64,000 nucleotides of DNA. It comes from Diogma glabrata. Taxonomy: Eukaryota; Arthropoda; Insecta; Diptera; Cylindrotomidae. A program made the translations under genes and the position numbers. Location of the stretch: contig OY856186.1 in assembly GCA_963693315.1 (NCBI GenBank), positions 370,910,850-370,974,849 on the forward strand, in the 5' to 3' direction. Shown here piece after piece: positions 22,417-34,079 of this stretch. Positions within the stretch are counted from its first letter, which is position 1. Each line of letters opens with the position of its first letter. The notes under the pieces were generated by a model. That model saw only the letters and a program-made list of their open reading frames with translations. It had not been told where the DNA came from and did not search any database.

Positions 22417-24442
22417 TAAAAAATTTTATCGGAAGGGACAAAGCGGAAGTTAGGATGCAGAACTGTTGTAAACCGTACTACATGTGTATGTACCAAATTT
22501 CATCCAACTCGATTATCAGGTACAGAAGTTATTGAGCTTCCAAAATAACAGGTGCTTGGAGGACCCCCTACCACTTTGTTCACTATCGCTAAAAAAGACT
22601 TATCAGTTCCTTGCCATACATATTTGCATCTTTTTGCAAAGTGTAATCAAAATTACTTAACGAACGAATGTTGTATGCTTCCAACAAACATTGAAACAAT
22701 AAACAGGTGTTCGGGAGGACACCACCACTTATCACAATATTGTCCAAAAACTAGTCAATTCTTTGTCAATAAAGTCTTTATCTTTTTTCAAAGTACCATT
22801 AAAATTGATTAATGAATGAAATCTGTATGCTCCCAACAAACTTTAAAAACAAAGTGTAAAAAGTCAGAAGTTGTATGGTAGACCCCCCCGCCACTTTGAT
22901 CAATGTGTCCCAAAACATGATAATTTTCTTCTCACACTAATTGAAACTTTTCCATAAGTTTTATCATAATCACTTCATTATTGTAGGCTGTAGTGTGCAT
23001 AAAGATACTGAAAAAACTATCAACAATTAAAAAAAATTTTTTTTACCGAAAGTAAAAACCCGGAAGTTGGGATGCAGAATTTTCGTAAATCATACTAAAT
23101 GCTTATGTACAAAGTTTCATCCAATTTGATTATCAGGTACAGATGTTATAGAGCTTTAAAAAAACAGGTGTATGGCACACCCCCCACCACTTTGTTCACT
23201 ATCGCTCAAAAACTAATCAGTTCTTTGCCATACATGTTTGCATCTTTTTCCAAAGTGTCATCAAAATTCGTTCACGAACGAATGCTGTGTGCTCCCAACA
23301 AACATTGAAAAAAGTGTGACACATTAAACAGGTGTTCGGGAGGACCCCCACCACTTATTCCAATATTATCCAAAAACTAATCAGTTCTTTGTTACTTAAG
23401 TATCCATCTTTTTTCAAAGTGTCATTAAAATAAATTAATGAATGAAGTCTGTATGCTCCCAACAAACTTAAAAAACAAAGTGTGAAAAGTCAGCAGTTGT
23501 ATGGTAGCCCCCCACCACTTTGATCAATGTGTCCCAAAACATGATAATTATCTTTTCACACTAATTGGAACCCTATTCCATAAGCTTCATCATAATCACT
23601 TCATTATTGTAGGCTGTAGTGTGCATAAAGACACTGAAAAAACTTCAAAAAATTACAAAAAAAATTTTTTTACCGGAAGTGAAAAACCGGAAGTTGGGAT
23701 GCAGAACTATTGTAAACCGTACTACATACTCATGTACAAAGATTCATTCAATTCGCTTATCAGGTACAGATGTTATAGAGCTTTCAAAAAAACAGGTGCT
23801 CCAGGGACCCCCCCCACCACTTTGTTCACTATCGCACAAAAACTAATCAGTTCTTTGTCATACATGTTTGCGCCTTTTTCCAAAGTGTCATCAAAATTCA
23901 TTCACGAACGAATGTTTTATGCTCCCAACAAGCATAAAAACTTTGTGGAAAAAACCACCTGTTGTATGGTGGACCCCCCAACCCTTTATCCAATGTGCTC
24001 CAAAAGCTGATAAAATCTTTTTCATGCTATTTAAAAGCTTTTCGCAACGTTTCATGAAAATCGATCGGTAATTGTAGACTACAGTAGGGATAAACACCTG
24101 GAAAAAAAACTTTTTAACCGGAAGTGACAAACCGGAAGTTGGTATGCAGACATATTGGAAACAGTACTAAAACCTTATATACTAAGTTTCAATAAGATCA
24201 TAGCCCGGGATCAGAAGTTATTCAAGATTTAAACTTAGAGGTGTTCGGGAGACCCCCCGCCATTTTGTCCAAATTTGGAATGAATCCAGATCTTCCATTT
24301 TCAAGTGAACTTGTATCATTTGCCAAAGTTTCATCAAGATCTTATGCAGAAAACTCAACCACACAACCACCCACCCACCCACCCACTCACGCACACACAG
24401 ACGTACACCAAATTTTTTTTTCGCTATTTAGATAGAGGATGG

Positions 24443-24878
24443 TCCAAAACAAAAGAAAAAATAAAATTTGGGGTATGTAAGATTTTTTTTTTCACGATAG
24501 ATTGCATTACTTCACACAATTTAAAATTGTGGTGAAGTAAAAATAATAATGCAATATCTGATTTTCTTTTAAGGGATCAAATAACATGAGACTTAATACC
24601 ACATTCTGCTCCAAATATAGGTTTATAGGAAACAGCGGTCAAATTTTGCAAATACCATCTGAGAAGAGTATTATGACAAAGTAAAGTCTCATATGAAGAG
24701 ATGACTACGCTCTTAGCAAAAATCGAGTCCATATTGAATTCACGCCCACTGAGTTTGATGTCACAGAAGATCTTGATTGTTCTAACGCAGTGGTTGCAAG
24801 TGAATGAAGATAAATGTACCGAACAAATTATTTTTGTAATAATCACTCTTTTTGTCTGCCAAATGTAATCTATATAAT
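24443..24878. other. Loop of the 22.4-26.8 kb foldback
   Basis: Single-copy DNA between the two arms, with a small internal hairpin (TTACTTCACACAATTT and its complement, 24508-24540). The minus-strand open frame 24577-24885 has no recognisable family features. Confidence 0.5.
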
Positions 24879-25284
24879 GGACCATTCTCTATCTAAATAG
24901 CCAATAAAAATGTTGATGTACGTCTGTGTGTGGGTGGTGGGTGTGTGGGTAACCTTTCTGCATAGGATCTTGATGCAACTTTGGCAAATAATACAGGTTC
25001 ACTTTAAGATGGAAGATCAGGATTCATTTCAAATTTGGACAGAATAGCGGGGGGTCTCCCGAACACCTCTAAGTTTAAATCTTCAATATTTTTTAATTCC
25101 GGCTTTTGATATTATGGATTCTTGATATATAAGGTTTTAATACTGTTTCCAATACTTTTGCATACCAACTTCCGGTTTGTCACTTCCGATTACAAAGTTT
25201 TTTTTTCTCGGTTTTATCCCTACTGTAGCCTACAATTACCGTTTGATTTTCATGAAACGTTAATCAAAGCTTTTAGACTAAGAC

Positions 25285-25797
25285 TTTAGACTTTTTGACT
25301 TCATTATTTTATAAAAGCTGAAAGTTTCTCTGCGCATACCCCCTACTGAGGTAGGAACGATTAGCGACATATGAAGTTTGGATCATGGTGGCTTTGGCAG
25401 GGAGCAGGTAACAGAGGGGTCTTCAAAGTTTCGTGAAAGTATAAAAGGTAATTTTTTTATATATTCTTCGGGGTAGTATTAGAAGTCACGTCACCCATTG
25501 CCAGACACTTACTATCGTGGTAACCCCCTGCCAGACACCCTTAAACATTATCAATTTGTTAAACTTTAAGGGTATCTGTCGGGGGGTTACCACGATAGTA
25601 AGTGTCTGGCAATGGGTGACGTGACTTCTAGTACTATCCCAAAGAATATATAGGCCCCTTTCTTACCTGCTCCCTGCCAAAGCCACCATGATCCAAACTT
25701 CATATGTCGCTAATCGTTCCTACCTGAGTAGAGGCTATGCGCAGAAAAACTTTCAGATTTTATAAAATAACGAAGGTCTGGCCGTCGCGGGCTCTCG
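25285..25797. mobile_element. Nested hairpin element (about 480 bp) in the right arm
   Basis: The right foldback arm is interrupted relative to the left. The insert is a near-perfect palindrome: TTCATTATTTTATAAAA and CGATTAGCGACATATGAAG on the left pair with CTTCATATGTCGCTAATCG and TTTTATAAAATAACGAA on the right. The centre is CCATTGCCAGACACTTACTA and its complement. Stem arms are about 200-230 bp. The two arms are much more alike than those of the host foldback, suggesting a more recent insertion. Confidence 0.7.
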
Positions 25798-26989
25798 CTC
25801 TATTTCAAGTAACATGAGAAAAACTTTATCAGCTTTTGGAGTACATTAGATAAAGGGTTGGGGGTCCACCATACAACAGCTGGTTTTTTCCACCATGTTT
25901 TTTATGTTTGTTGGGAACATACTAGATTCGTTCGTGAATGAATTTTGATGACACTTTGGAAAAAGATGTAAATATGTATGGCAAGGAACTGATTAGTTTT
26001 TGATCAATAGTGAACAAAGTGGTGGGAGGTTTCCTATACACCTGTTTTTTAAAGCTCAATAACATCTCTACCTGATAATCGAATTGCATAAAATTTGTTA
26101 CATATACATTTAGTACGGTTCACAACAGTTCTGCATCCCAATTTCCGGTTTTTTGCATCCGGTAAAAAAATTTTTTTGTAATTTTTTGAAGTTTTTCCAG
26201 TGTCTTTATGCACACTACAGCCTACAATAATGAAGTGATTATGATGAAACGTATGAAAAAGGTTTCAATTGGTGTAAGAAGATAATTATCATCTTTTCAA
26301 ACAAATTGATTAAAGTGGCGAGGGGTAGTAGGGTAGAACAACTGCTGACTTTTCACACTTTGTTTTTAAAGTTTGTTAGGAGCATCCAGGAGCAACCAGG
26401 TCTGTGTTAGTTTTTGGAAAAAATTGGATCGGATTGGAAAATATTGGATACATTACATCTGTTTATTGTGTCACCATTTTTTCAATGTTTGTTGGGAGCA
26501 TATTAGATTCGTTTGTGAATGAATTTTGATGACACTTTGCAAACAGATGCAAATGATGCAAGGAACTGATTAGTTTTTGAGCGATAGTGAGCAAAGTGGT
26601 GGGGGTGTCCAGAGCACCTGTTTTTTTGGAAGCTTAATAACATCTGTACTTGATAATCGAATTGGATGAAACTTGGTACCATAACATTTAATACGGTTCA
26701 CAACAGTTCTGCATCCCAACTTCTTGTTTGTCACTTCCGGTTAAATTTTTTTTTACTTTTTCTCGTACAACAGAATTTATGTTTGTTGGGATACTACTGC
26801 TTTCTTTAATTTTTTTATAATTAGAACTACGCGAAATCTATAACATTAGTTAGCTTTTAATTAAAGTATTTGATGGGTATTCGCTCATTAAATATCCAGA
26901 ACACTTGTTTCCAGAGGCGTGGTGAAGTCAGCCTATGCATCAGCGTAGCAATATTTTTTATCTAGAATTTTGCTGACCGGTGACTTATT

Positions 26990-28120
26990 ACCGCTCTCCG
27001 ACACCTAATTCTTATGGACGGTCTTAGAGCCATGGTATAGTTCCAGGCCTGTCCATTTCTTCTCACTCTCATCCCCTATCCTCTTTCGAATGACTGCTTC
27101 TGCTCAGTTTATACCAATGTACCAGCTCGAGGAAAGATGGTTGCAACCTTCCTTCCTAGCCTATCAGCTTATTCATTACCTGCATTATCTGCATGATCAC
27201 CTCCTCAGTTCACTGTTAGTATTAGTATGTAATTAGTTCACTGTTAGTATCACCTAATTTGTCATGCTTACTTACACAGTTTCTGACTAGTTTAGATATA
27301 ATGGTATAGGCCTTAAGTGCAATTTGCTGAGATTCAAATGCCCTTGTTCCAAAAAACTATCTTTAAGCCGCATTCTGAACGGCTTTTAAATTCTTGGTTT
27401 TGGTTTTTGTCCAAGGTTTTGGTTCAAATACTCCTGCTCCGCGTTCTGTTTTGCTACATTATTGCTCAGATTGTACTTAGTAGAGTCATAACGCCACTCT
27501 GCTTTATTTGTTCCACAACAAAGTGTATTTTCTCCTGAAGTTGAACTACTTAACTATTCCGTTTTTTGATTACCTAATCCAATAGTTATCACTAAATAGT
27601 TGTGTTCGATGTTTGGTGTCGATAATATTTCCGTTGCACGTGGCTACTAATATAAATTTATGGCCTACTTCCCTAGTTATGTTTTTGATCTGAAAGGGCA
27701 ATGGGATTTGTTCTAATAACATCTCCAATGTCACAGTAGGTCATGTCCTCATTGCCTGCCATACGAGTTTCTGTTTCTTTTCTGGCTCTTCTCTTACCGG
27801 ACTACGCTCTTCTCAATATGACTGCTCCATACGTGATACACACCACAAATTATCATAAGTGGTCTAGTGGTCTTATTCACAACCGTCTTTATGTATCTAT
27901 TCCACAGCAACTTACTTTCTGGTATAAATCCTAAATATATTTATGCGCTTAAAAATTCCAAGCCCTTAATGATGATTGAACTCAGTTTAGACCTACGCTT
28001 CTTGATAAACCGTGATTTTTCCAATATTTAGTTTTTGCTCATAGATGCACACCCTACAGAGCGTTTTGCTCAAATTAATTTTTGGTCCTACCATTAAACT
28101 GATAAGACCACACTCTGTGG
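26990..28120 (-). pseudogene. LINE remnant: RT C-terminus and RNase H
   Basis: On the minus strand, RT thumb-like text (NLSKTLC, then LLWNRYIKTVV and RPLMIICGVYHVW, about 28060-27827) precedes an RNase H domain. ERGAGVFEPKPW (about 27450) and HADNAGNE, stop, ADRL (about 27190-27155) match the GAGVY and HSGIxGNExAD blocks of RNase H in R1/I/LOA-type non-LTR elements. Many stops and shifts show it is old. No 5' part is nearby. Clade uncertain. Confidence 0.5.
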
Positions 28121-28554
28121 ACATCCTCTAGTAGTAGCTTGAGTAAAGTTGATAATCTAACAAATTTACAACAATCTTATATTTTTAAACAAATACATTT
28201 TCCAAAATGGCAAACATAGGTTAAAATTTCGGTTTAAATTTCAACTTAAATTTGTCTTTTTATAATCAAAATGGAAAATATATTTTTCCCTAGAAAATCC
28301 AAACGGTTTGCGTGCCAAGCATAATTGGTAAACGTGACAAGTCTGGCACATATGCCACGTATTTGCAATCACTGTTAAATTCAACGCCTTCGCACTTCCT
28401 AATTGGACATGCTCGCACTTACCTACAAGAGGATGAAATCTTGGATGTGAATTCGAATAGGTTGTCAAATTGAACACAGGTTCTGGAAAAGATGGCATCA
28501 GAAATGCCTGACTGCATGACCTCAAAGTAATAAATGGCATCTTAGACAAAAAAA

Positions 28555-28965
28555 CATTGAAGTCAACGACATTAGAGAATTTGGTACTGGCTTTCTAGTG
28601 GATTCACGGATCCAAGAAGCTGTGACGAATCTCATCCCCGTCAATTGGAAGATCTGGTACCTATAGGAACATTCAATAATGTTTATCTTTCCACATAACG
28701 CTAGAAAAGGTTATGAAATTAATATCAACATGCGACAGCTTGCATTTGAAAAGTCATTGAAAAAGTCAGAAACTATATATGAAGACAGACGTCCATATGT
28801 CATGGTATCTACTCAAAAACGCTCAAAGTCAATTCTGCTTTAAAACAAGTTGATGCTATTTCTCCACTACTTTTTAATTTAGAAACTACCATTTCGAATA
28901 CCACTTGAAACACACTATGATTACTAAAATTACTAATGATCCATTAATCACACTTGAGTCAAATT
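28555..28965 (+). pseudogene. RTE-like LINE remnant: endonuclease piece joined to RT piece
   Basis: FGTGFLVDSRIQEAVTNLIP, then VNWKI and GTFNNVYLST (28575-28700), resembles the RTE-clade endonuclease core. At about 28835 SALKQVDAISPLLFNLETTI resembles the RT block usually read as GLRQGDxLSPLLFNL, with QGD changed to QVD. The DNA between is too short for a full endonuclease-RT stretch, so a large internal deletion is inferred. The call is by pattern memory only. Confidence 0.45.
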
Positions 28966-29767
28966 CCAATTCATTCACTATAAAAAACATAGGAAAAAAT
29001 TTATAAACGAAGAAAAAAACATCTCCACTATCATCATCTTATCAAATTGTAAGACAAACACTAAACTAAACGAATAAATACAGAAGTCATCTCTTTGTCA
29101 TCATATTAGTGTATAAATTTTGACGTATTTTTTTTGTATAAGAATAAGTGTAGTTCTTATCAACACTGATAAAAAACATGATCACACATCTTCAGAATTT
29201 CATTTGTTTGAGTTTTGTGTTGACCTCCTAAATCACTAACAACATCAAGAACAAGAAGAAGAAACAAACAAATAAGATTTATTTTTATTGAATAAGCTGA
29301 AAAATAAATTGATAAAAATCATTCGTCAGATAAAATCAATCATACTTCATAGTGCTAAGTAACATGAGGGCAAAGGTGTAGTTTAAAAAATATTGCTTTT
29401 TTTTCTAAAATATACAAAATGTTACGATCATAGAGAAAACAAACAAGAAATTAGAGGCTAATTATTTTAAGATTTATTTGATGGCGAAACGAATTATTCG
29501 TTTTCTTCTCGTAGCAAACTCATCGCGAGGATATTATTTGCCTCCTAACAAAGTTTCGATTAACAAAAATCCTTTTTAAGGCAAGTCGCTGTAAGAAACT
29601 GTTACACCTGCAACCGTCAAACCTCGGACGTTTAGCATATTTGTTCGCAATTACATTATCAGTACTAATTTTCCAAGAGCGGGCGGTGATAATTTGAAAT
29701 AATTTTTTGAGGAAATTTCGCAAGCAAATAGGTTGAAATGGAAATGCCACTTGCTTAAGGAATTTTC
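28966..29767. other. AT-rich DNA, nothing supported
   Basis: The minus-strand frame at 29520-29750 has no recognisable domain and is flanked by AT-rich non-coding DNA. Confidence 0.45.
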
Positions 29768-29935
29768 CATAATATTATGAGAATGATGTTATTACATTTG
29801 AGAGAATTTGTAATGGGCAAGATATTCTGTGTTAGACGCGTATGTCAATTTCCCGTTCTTTTTACCTACAGTAATACATATACTATAGCGTTATTTAAAA
29901 ATGTATGTATAAAATTTTCAACAACTTTTCAACCC
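29768..29935 (+). mobile_element. SINE fragment (3' part), copy 3
   Basis: TTGTAATGGGCAAGATAT at 29808, then ATACTATAGCGTTATT, then TGTATGTATAAAATTTTCAAC, match the body and tail of the SINEs at 15343 and 58957. The tRNA-like head is missing, so it is a 5'-truncated copy. Confidence 0.6.
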
Positions 29936-30435
29936 ACTTATTTGTAAAAATACAGTTATTTAAAATATTTTGAAGTACGCCTGACACTTCTGGTAAGCCC
30001 GTCTCATATTCTTTTTCTACAATCATTTTTGCATAATTCTGGAAAAATAAAAAAATTAAAGTTTTTTGAGATACTAAGCCCAAAGCAGAAGGTGCCAGCA
30101 AACTTGCGTGGATAGAAGAGCTGGTGAGTGGTACGCACTACGCCTATTGTTAAGATATTGTGGATTTTAATATGTTTATTAGAACCAGTTTGGAATTATA
30201 ATTTTATGTGTTTTAATTATAACTGGTTTTGAATTTTAATTACAATGATATGTTAATTAGTTAGAATAGCGAGGGTTGTGGTATATACATTCCAAAGCAT
30301 CCTGGATGGTGTTTTAGACACGCGATGTTAATTTGTATTTTAAATTTTGTTTAAGGTTGGTCTAAAGAATTCAAGCATCTAGTGAGGTATAGAGGCAGTG
30401 TGGGATGCAAGTTCAACTGGTATACCGCCATGGTC

Positions 30436-31246
30436 CACAGTGGGATTTTTTGTGCAATAAGTCATTTTTTCGAAACATAAAATTTAAAAATGTAATGATG
30501 CAGTTTTGTAGAAAATTGATTCAGTATGAAGAATCCATAAATTGTATCCCAAAAAAACGTTTATTTGTCTTTGAAATAATGAAGTAAAGTCACATGTAAA
30601 TTTTGGTCCAAAATATTGAAAACTGTTTACGCACTTCTATAGTGTTTGTACGTAAGATAACTTTATTGCTCTAATTTAAATAGTAATTATTTTCAAATAT
30701 AGCCTTTTCTGCGTATTTAAAAAAAAAATTATAAAGATCGCTCATATGGTTTAAAAGATATGATAGAATAAAATTGGTTCTATAATTTGCCGTGATTGCA
30801 AACTTCCTTGGAAGAGAAAAAAGGTTGCTCGGCCGTGCTAGGTGCTCCCGCTATAATAAAATGAAAGGTAAGACTCCATACTATCAATTAAAAAAAAAAA
30901 AGTTTAAATAATTAATAATCTTTTATAAAATCATAAAATTTATAAAATCATAAAATCATGAAATTTTGGGTTCTATGGGCGGTGGGTAGTGGGCGTGACC
31001 AATTTTGATGAAACTTTATTTTATTCTTAATTGAGATAATAAAAGGCTCTGTGCCAAATTTCAAAAACTTTGGGCCAAAAATAAATTTTGGGTTCTATGG
31101 GCGGTGGGGTAGTGGGCGTGGCCAATTTTGATGAAACTTTATATTTTTCTTAATTGAGCTAACCAAAGGCTCAGAGCAAAATTTCAACATTCTACGAGCA
31201 CTCCTTATATTTTTTGCCAAACATTGTATGAACAAATCCCACTGTG
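30436..31246. mobile_element. Transib-like non-autonomous element (CACAGTG ends, 5-bp target duplication TGGTC)
   Basis: The left end is CACAGTGGGATTTTTTGTGC (from 30436) and the right end, read inward on the minus strand, is CACAGTGGGATTTGTTCATA (from 31246). The first 13 bases are identical. TGGTC flanks the element at 30431-30435 and 31247-31251. A CACAGTG heptamer with a 5-bp GC-containing target duplication is the hallmark of Transib, the superfamily related to RAG1/RSS. On the right end, GCAAAAAAT follows the heptamer after about 22 bp, near the RSS nonamer position. The 811-bp interior has no transposase. Confidence 0.7.
30960..31200 (+). repeat. Two tandem copies of a 122-bp unit
   Basis: AAATTTTGGGTTCTATGGGC, then GGTGG and GTAGTGGGCGTG, then CCAATTTTGATGAAACTTTA, begins at about 30961 and again at about 31083. 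It lies inside the Transib-like element and is non-coding. Confidence 0.75.
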
Positions 31247-31273
31247 TGGTCTACCAGACTTCGAAGTACAATA

Positions 31274-31291
31274 TGGCGCCCAACGTGGGGC
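31274..31291 (+). promoter_or_regulatory. LTR-retrotransposon primer binding site (tRNA-Lys)
   Basis: TGGCGCCCAACGTGGGGC is the complement of the 3' end of an insect-type tRNA-Lys (GCCCCACGTTGGGCGCCA). It implies that the DNA just upstream (ending ...GAAGTACAATA) is the 3' end of a 5' LTR, into which the Transib-like element has inserted. The LTR start could lie near 30160 or 30271 (both begin TGTGG), but I cannot decide. Confidence 0.65.
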
Positions 31292-31990
31292 TTTATTGAC
31301 ACAGTGGTTGGGTCTTTTAGGTTCAAACTAGGTTGTTCTAATTTTTTAGACTAATTTTTGTTATTGGTTTTAGTTTTTAAATTATATTAAATTTCGTGTT
31401 TTATTAATTACCGTAGGAGTGAGTATTAGCCCTCCAGACTAATGGTTATCGTAACTTTACGATCACGCAAACTCCTAGTTTTAGTAAAGTTTTTGTTTCG
31501 TCGAGGAGGTCGGGGATTTTTTTGTAAAATTTTTGTTATTTTTTGAAAAATATTATTAATGTTAATTTTATTGTATTTCTTTTTTATTTCTTTTTCATGT
31601 ATTTTAGTTTTCTTGTAAATTTTTAAATATATTTCAAAATTTTTTTTAAACATGAAATGTTTTGTAAATTTTAAATTTTTAGTAAATTTTAAATTTTCTG
31701 GAGATTTTAAATTTTTCTTAAATTTTAAATTTTCTAAGTATTTTTTGTTTTAAATTTTGCAATGTTTTGTAAATTTTGATATTTTTAAGTTTTAAATAAT
31801 TTTTTGTTAGTTTTGTTAGTAATTCTAAGGTCCGATAATTTTAAATAATGTATTGAATTTTTGTGTTTTCTTAAATTTTAGCATTTTTTAAATTTTAATT
31901 TTTGTTTAAATTTTGAAGTTTTTTTGATAATCTTTTTTATGAAATATTTAAAAAAATTTTTGTGTATTATTGTGTATTAAAAAAACTATA
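31292..31990 (+). other. T-rich untranslated leader of an LTR element (inferred)
   Basis: About 700 bp directly after the primer binding site are strongly T-rich on the plus strand, with reiterated TAAATTTTAAATTTTT text. No gag follows; the next identifiable DNA is R1 copy B. It is either the leader of a truncated element or an unrelated low-complexity tract. Confidence 0.4.
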
Positions 31991-32104
31991 TTTTTAGTAT
32001 GTAGCCTGTCCACCCCCCTAAATTTCGACACTTGATTGGCCGAAAAAATAATCAAATTTAAACCATTTACAAGCTGGTGTAATTGAATCTTTCTTGAGTT
32101 ACCA

Positions 32105-33760
32105 TAAAACTTTCGGCATAAAACTTTTATGAGGACATTGTTTTTAGTTATCGGCAGCGATGTATATCAATCATAAAACTCTTTGTAAAAGTACATGTAT
32201 TTTATCTCTGTTTCGAAATTTATTACAAAACTAACACGAAACATCAATTCGTCGCCGGAAAATTATAACAGATCATCAATTATAATATAATTAACACTGT
32301 TTGCCGTTGGCACTTGGCGTAAGTTTTGAAATAACATAATGTCAATCTCTTGTTACTTGATTACTCCAGAAGATGGCCTAACAAGCTATATATTTCAGCT
32401 TATAGAGAACATTAAAATTATAAAAAACTTTGTTTTCTTTAATTTTTATTAAACTTATTAAATAAGTTATTCGCGTAAAGTTCGCGTAAAAAGAGATTGA
32501 CATTATGTTAGATCATAAATAAACATAATTTAGTTAAAAGTTAGTTAAAGTCTTTAGTCTTAGTTAAAGTCTTTAGTTAAAAGGTAGTTAAAATCTGCAA
32601 ACTACTCAAAAACCTCTCCATTTAGCGTTTCGAGAAAATATTACAAAATCACAAATTCATATTTGTTTCAAAATTCCAAAAATATTCCAAAAATTAGAAT
32701 GAAATCAAATATGTACACCTTTTCTAAATTCTAATAATATTCCAAAAATTCTTAAAAATTCAAACTTTTTCCAAAATTCTAAAAATAATGCAAAATTTAA
32801 AACAAAATCAAACATTAAAACTTTTTCCATAATTCTAAAAATATTGCAAAACTTATTACAAAATCAATAATACAAACTTTTTTCAAAATTCCAAAAATAT
32901 TTCAAAAACTAGCACAAATTCAAAAATTTCCATGTCCAATTTCATATTCAATTACATTTACGTCATACAAACATCTAAATTTTTTTTTTCCAAAAAGTTG
33001 GCTAAAAAAATAAAGACAATATTTCTTTTGACAAACTTATAATGCAATAATCTAACATCAAGAATTTCTCCACATTCCATGTTACTACTCATTTTCTCTT
33101 AAACTTAACATTTTTTAAACAAAAACCATGTAAATTTTCTTGTGTTGACACACTTAACGATTGTTTGACACACTTCATGTGTCATATTTAATGTTCAATT
33201 AAATTTCCTGTCATCCAAATAATTACTTTAATGTTTCATATATTTCTAGTCGAAAACCAAAGTAATGTTTCCCATAAATGTTTCTCGAAAAATTGGGAAA
33301 CAAAATATATGAAAATCAATCTTTTGACACACTTAACGATTTTTTTTTTGACATAATTCTAAAACAATAATCAATGTCCTGGTCTTACAAACGGATGTCA
33401 ATCATCCAGATTTCTCCAGATTCAAATTTACTACTCAATATCACTGAAAATAAACGTTTTTTAAGCCAAAAATATGAAAATTTGCTATTTTTGACACACT
33501 TAATGACTTTTTTGACACACTTCCGATACATTTATCAAACTCATCATCCTTTCGTTAAGTATACCTATTTCTAGAAAAAAAAATTTTGAAATCCTAGTTT
33601 TCTAAATTTCGTAGGTAATGACGGACGGACGGCCGGCCGGCAGACAAACATTTTTTTTTTGCTTTTTTTAGAATCAGTAGGTCCTAAAAGGTCGAGAAAT
33701 GCCAAAAAAGTGGAGGTAAGAATTTTACTTTTGGCTCATGAATTCAATACTTTGGTTTTT
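32105..33760 (+). repeat. Dispersed repeat R1, copy B
   Basis: Shares GGCAGCGATGTATATCAA, TTAGCGTTTCGAGAAAAT, the CAAAATTCCAAAAATATT tracts, TTTGACACACTT motifs, TTTCTAAATTTCGTAGGT and the GGACGGCCGGCCGGCAGAC tail (about 33625) with copy A. Here the 3' end continues past the tail into AAAAGTGGAGGTAAGAAT, as in copies C and D. Confidence 0.75.
32293..32510. mobile_element. Hairpin MITE inside R1 copy B
   Basis: TAACATAATGTCAATCTCTT at 32331 pairs with AAGAGATTGACATTATGTTA ending at 32510. The R1 text AACAGATCAT(A/C)AATT appears before and GATCATAAAT after the insert, so the flanking sequence is partly duplicated, as expected for a target duplication. Non-coding. Confidence 0.55.
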
Positions 33761-34079
33761 TCACTTACCTTATTTTCTTTCCTTTAAAATGTAATATTTC
33801 ACTTTTTCACTAATCTCACTAGCTTTTACTCACAAATCTTACAAATTTTTATTCACAAATCACAAGATTGAAGAAAAATTGTTAAACTACCAAAAAATGT
33901 CAACGCTTATAAACCAAAAATTAGTCTACATTTCTAGCGAAATATAAGAAAACAAAACATTTTTTTTTAAATAAAAATGTTCTATGATTCTTATTCATTT
34001 CTTTTCTCTTCTTGTTTTTATCTATATTGGAGAAAATGAGAGAAAAAATTACCGCCAAAATACTTTTGTATTTTATTCT

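Larger units (their letters stand above)
22417..26805. mobile_element. 4.4-kb foldback made of about 625-bp higher-order repeats
   Basis: The left arm (22417-24442) holds units starting with CCGGAAGTTGGGATGCAGAA-type text at about 22440, 23064, 23690 and 24130. Each unit contains similar blocks of about 200 bp (GACCCCCCACCACTTTG, CTAATCAGTTCTTTG, GCTCCCAACAAAC). The right arm (24879-26805) is the same in inverted order: CCCGAACACCTCTAAGTTT at about 25058, and GCATCCC(A) then TTCCGG at 26130 and 26710. The inner boundaries match as TTTAGATAGAGGATGGTCC (24427) and its complement (24878). The loop is about 435 bp. No coding capacity is evident; open frames 23501-24010 and others are repeat translations. 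Confidence 0.75.

Noticed and set aside
23501..24010. 169-residue plus-strand frame with repeated peptides
   Set aside because: It translates the foldback repeat units. The same peptides recur in other units, and no start or family signal is present.
28241..28549. 102-residue minus-strand frame
   Set aside because: No recognisable motif, and it lies between two LINE remnants. I could not link it to either.
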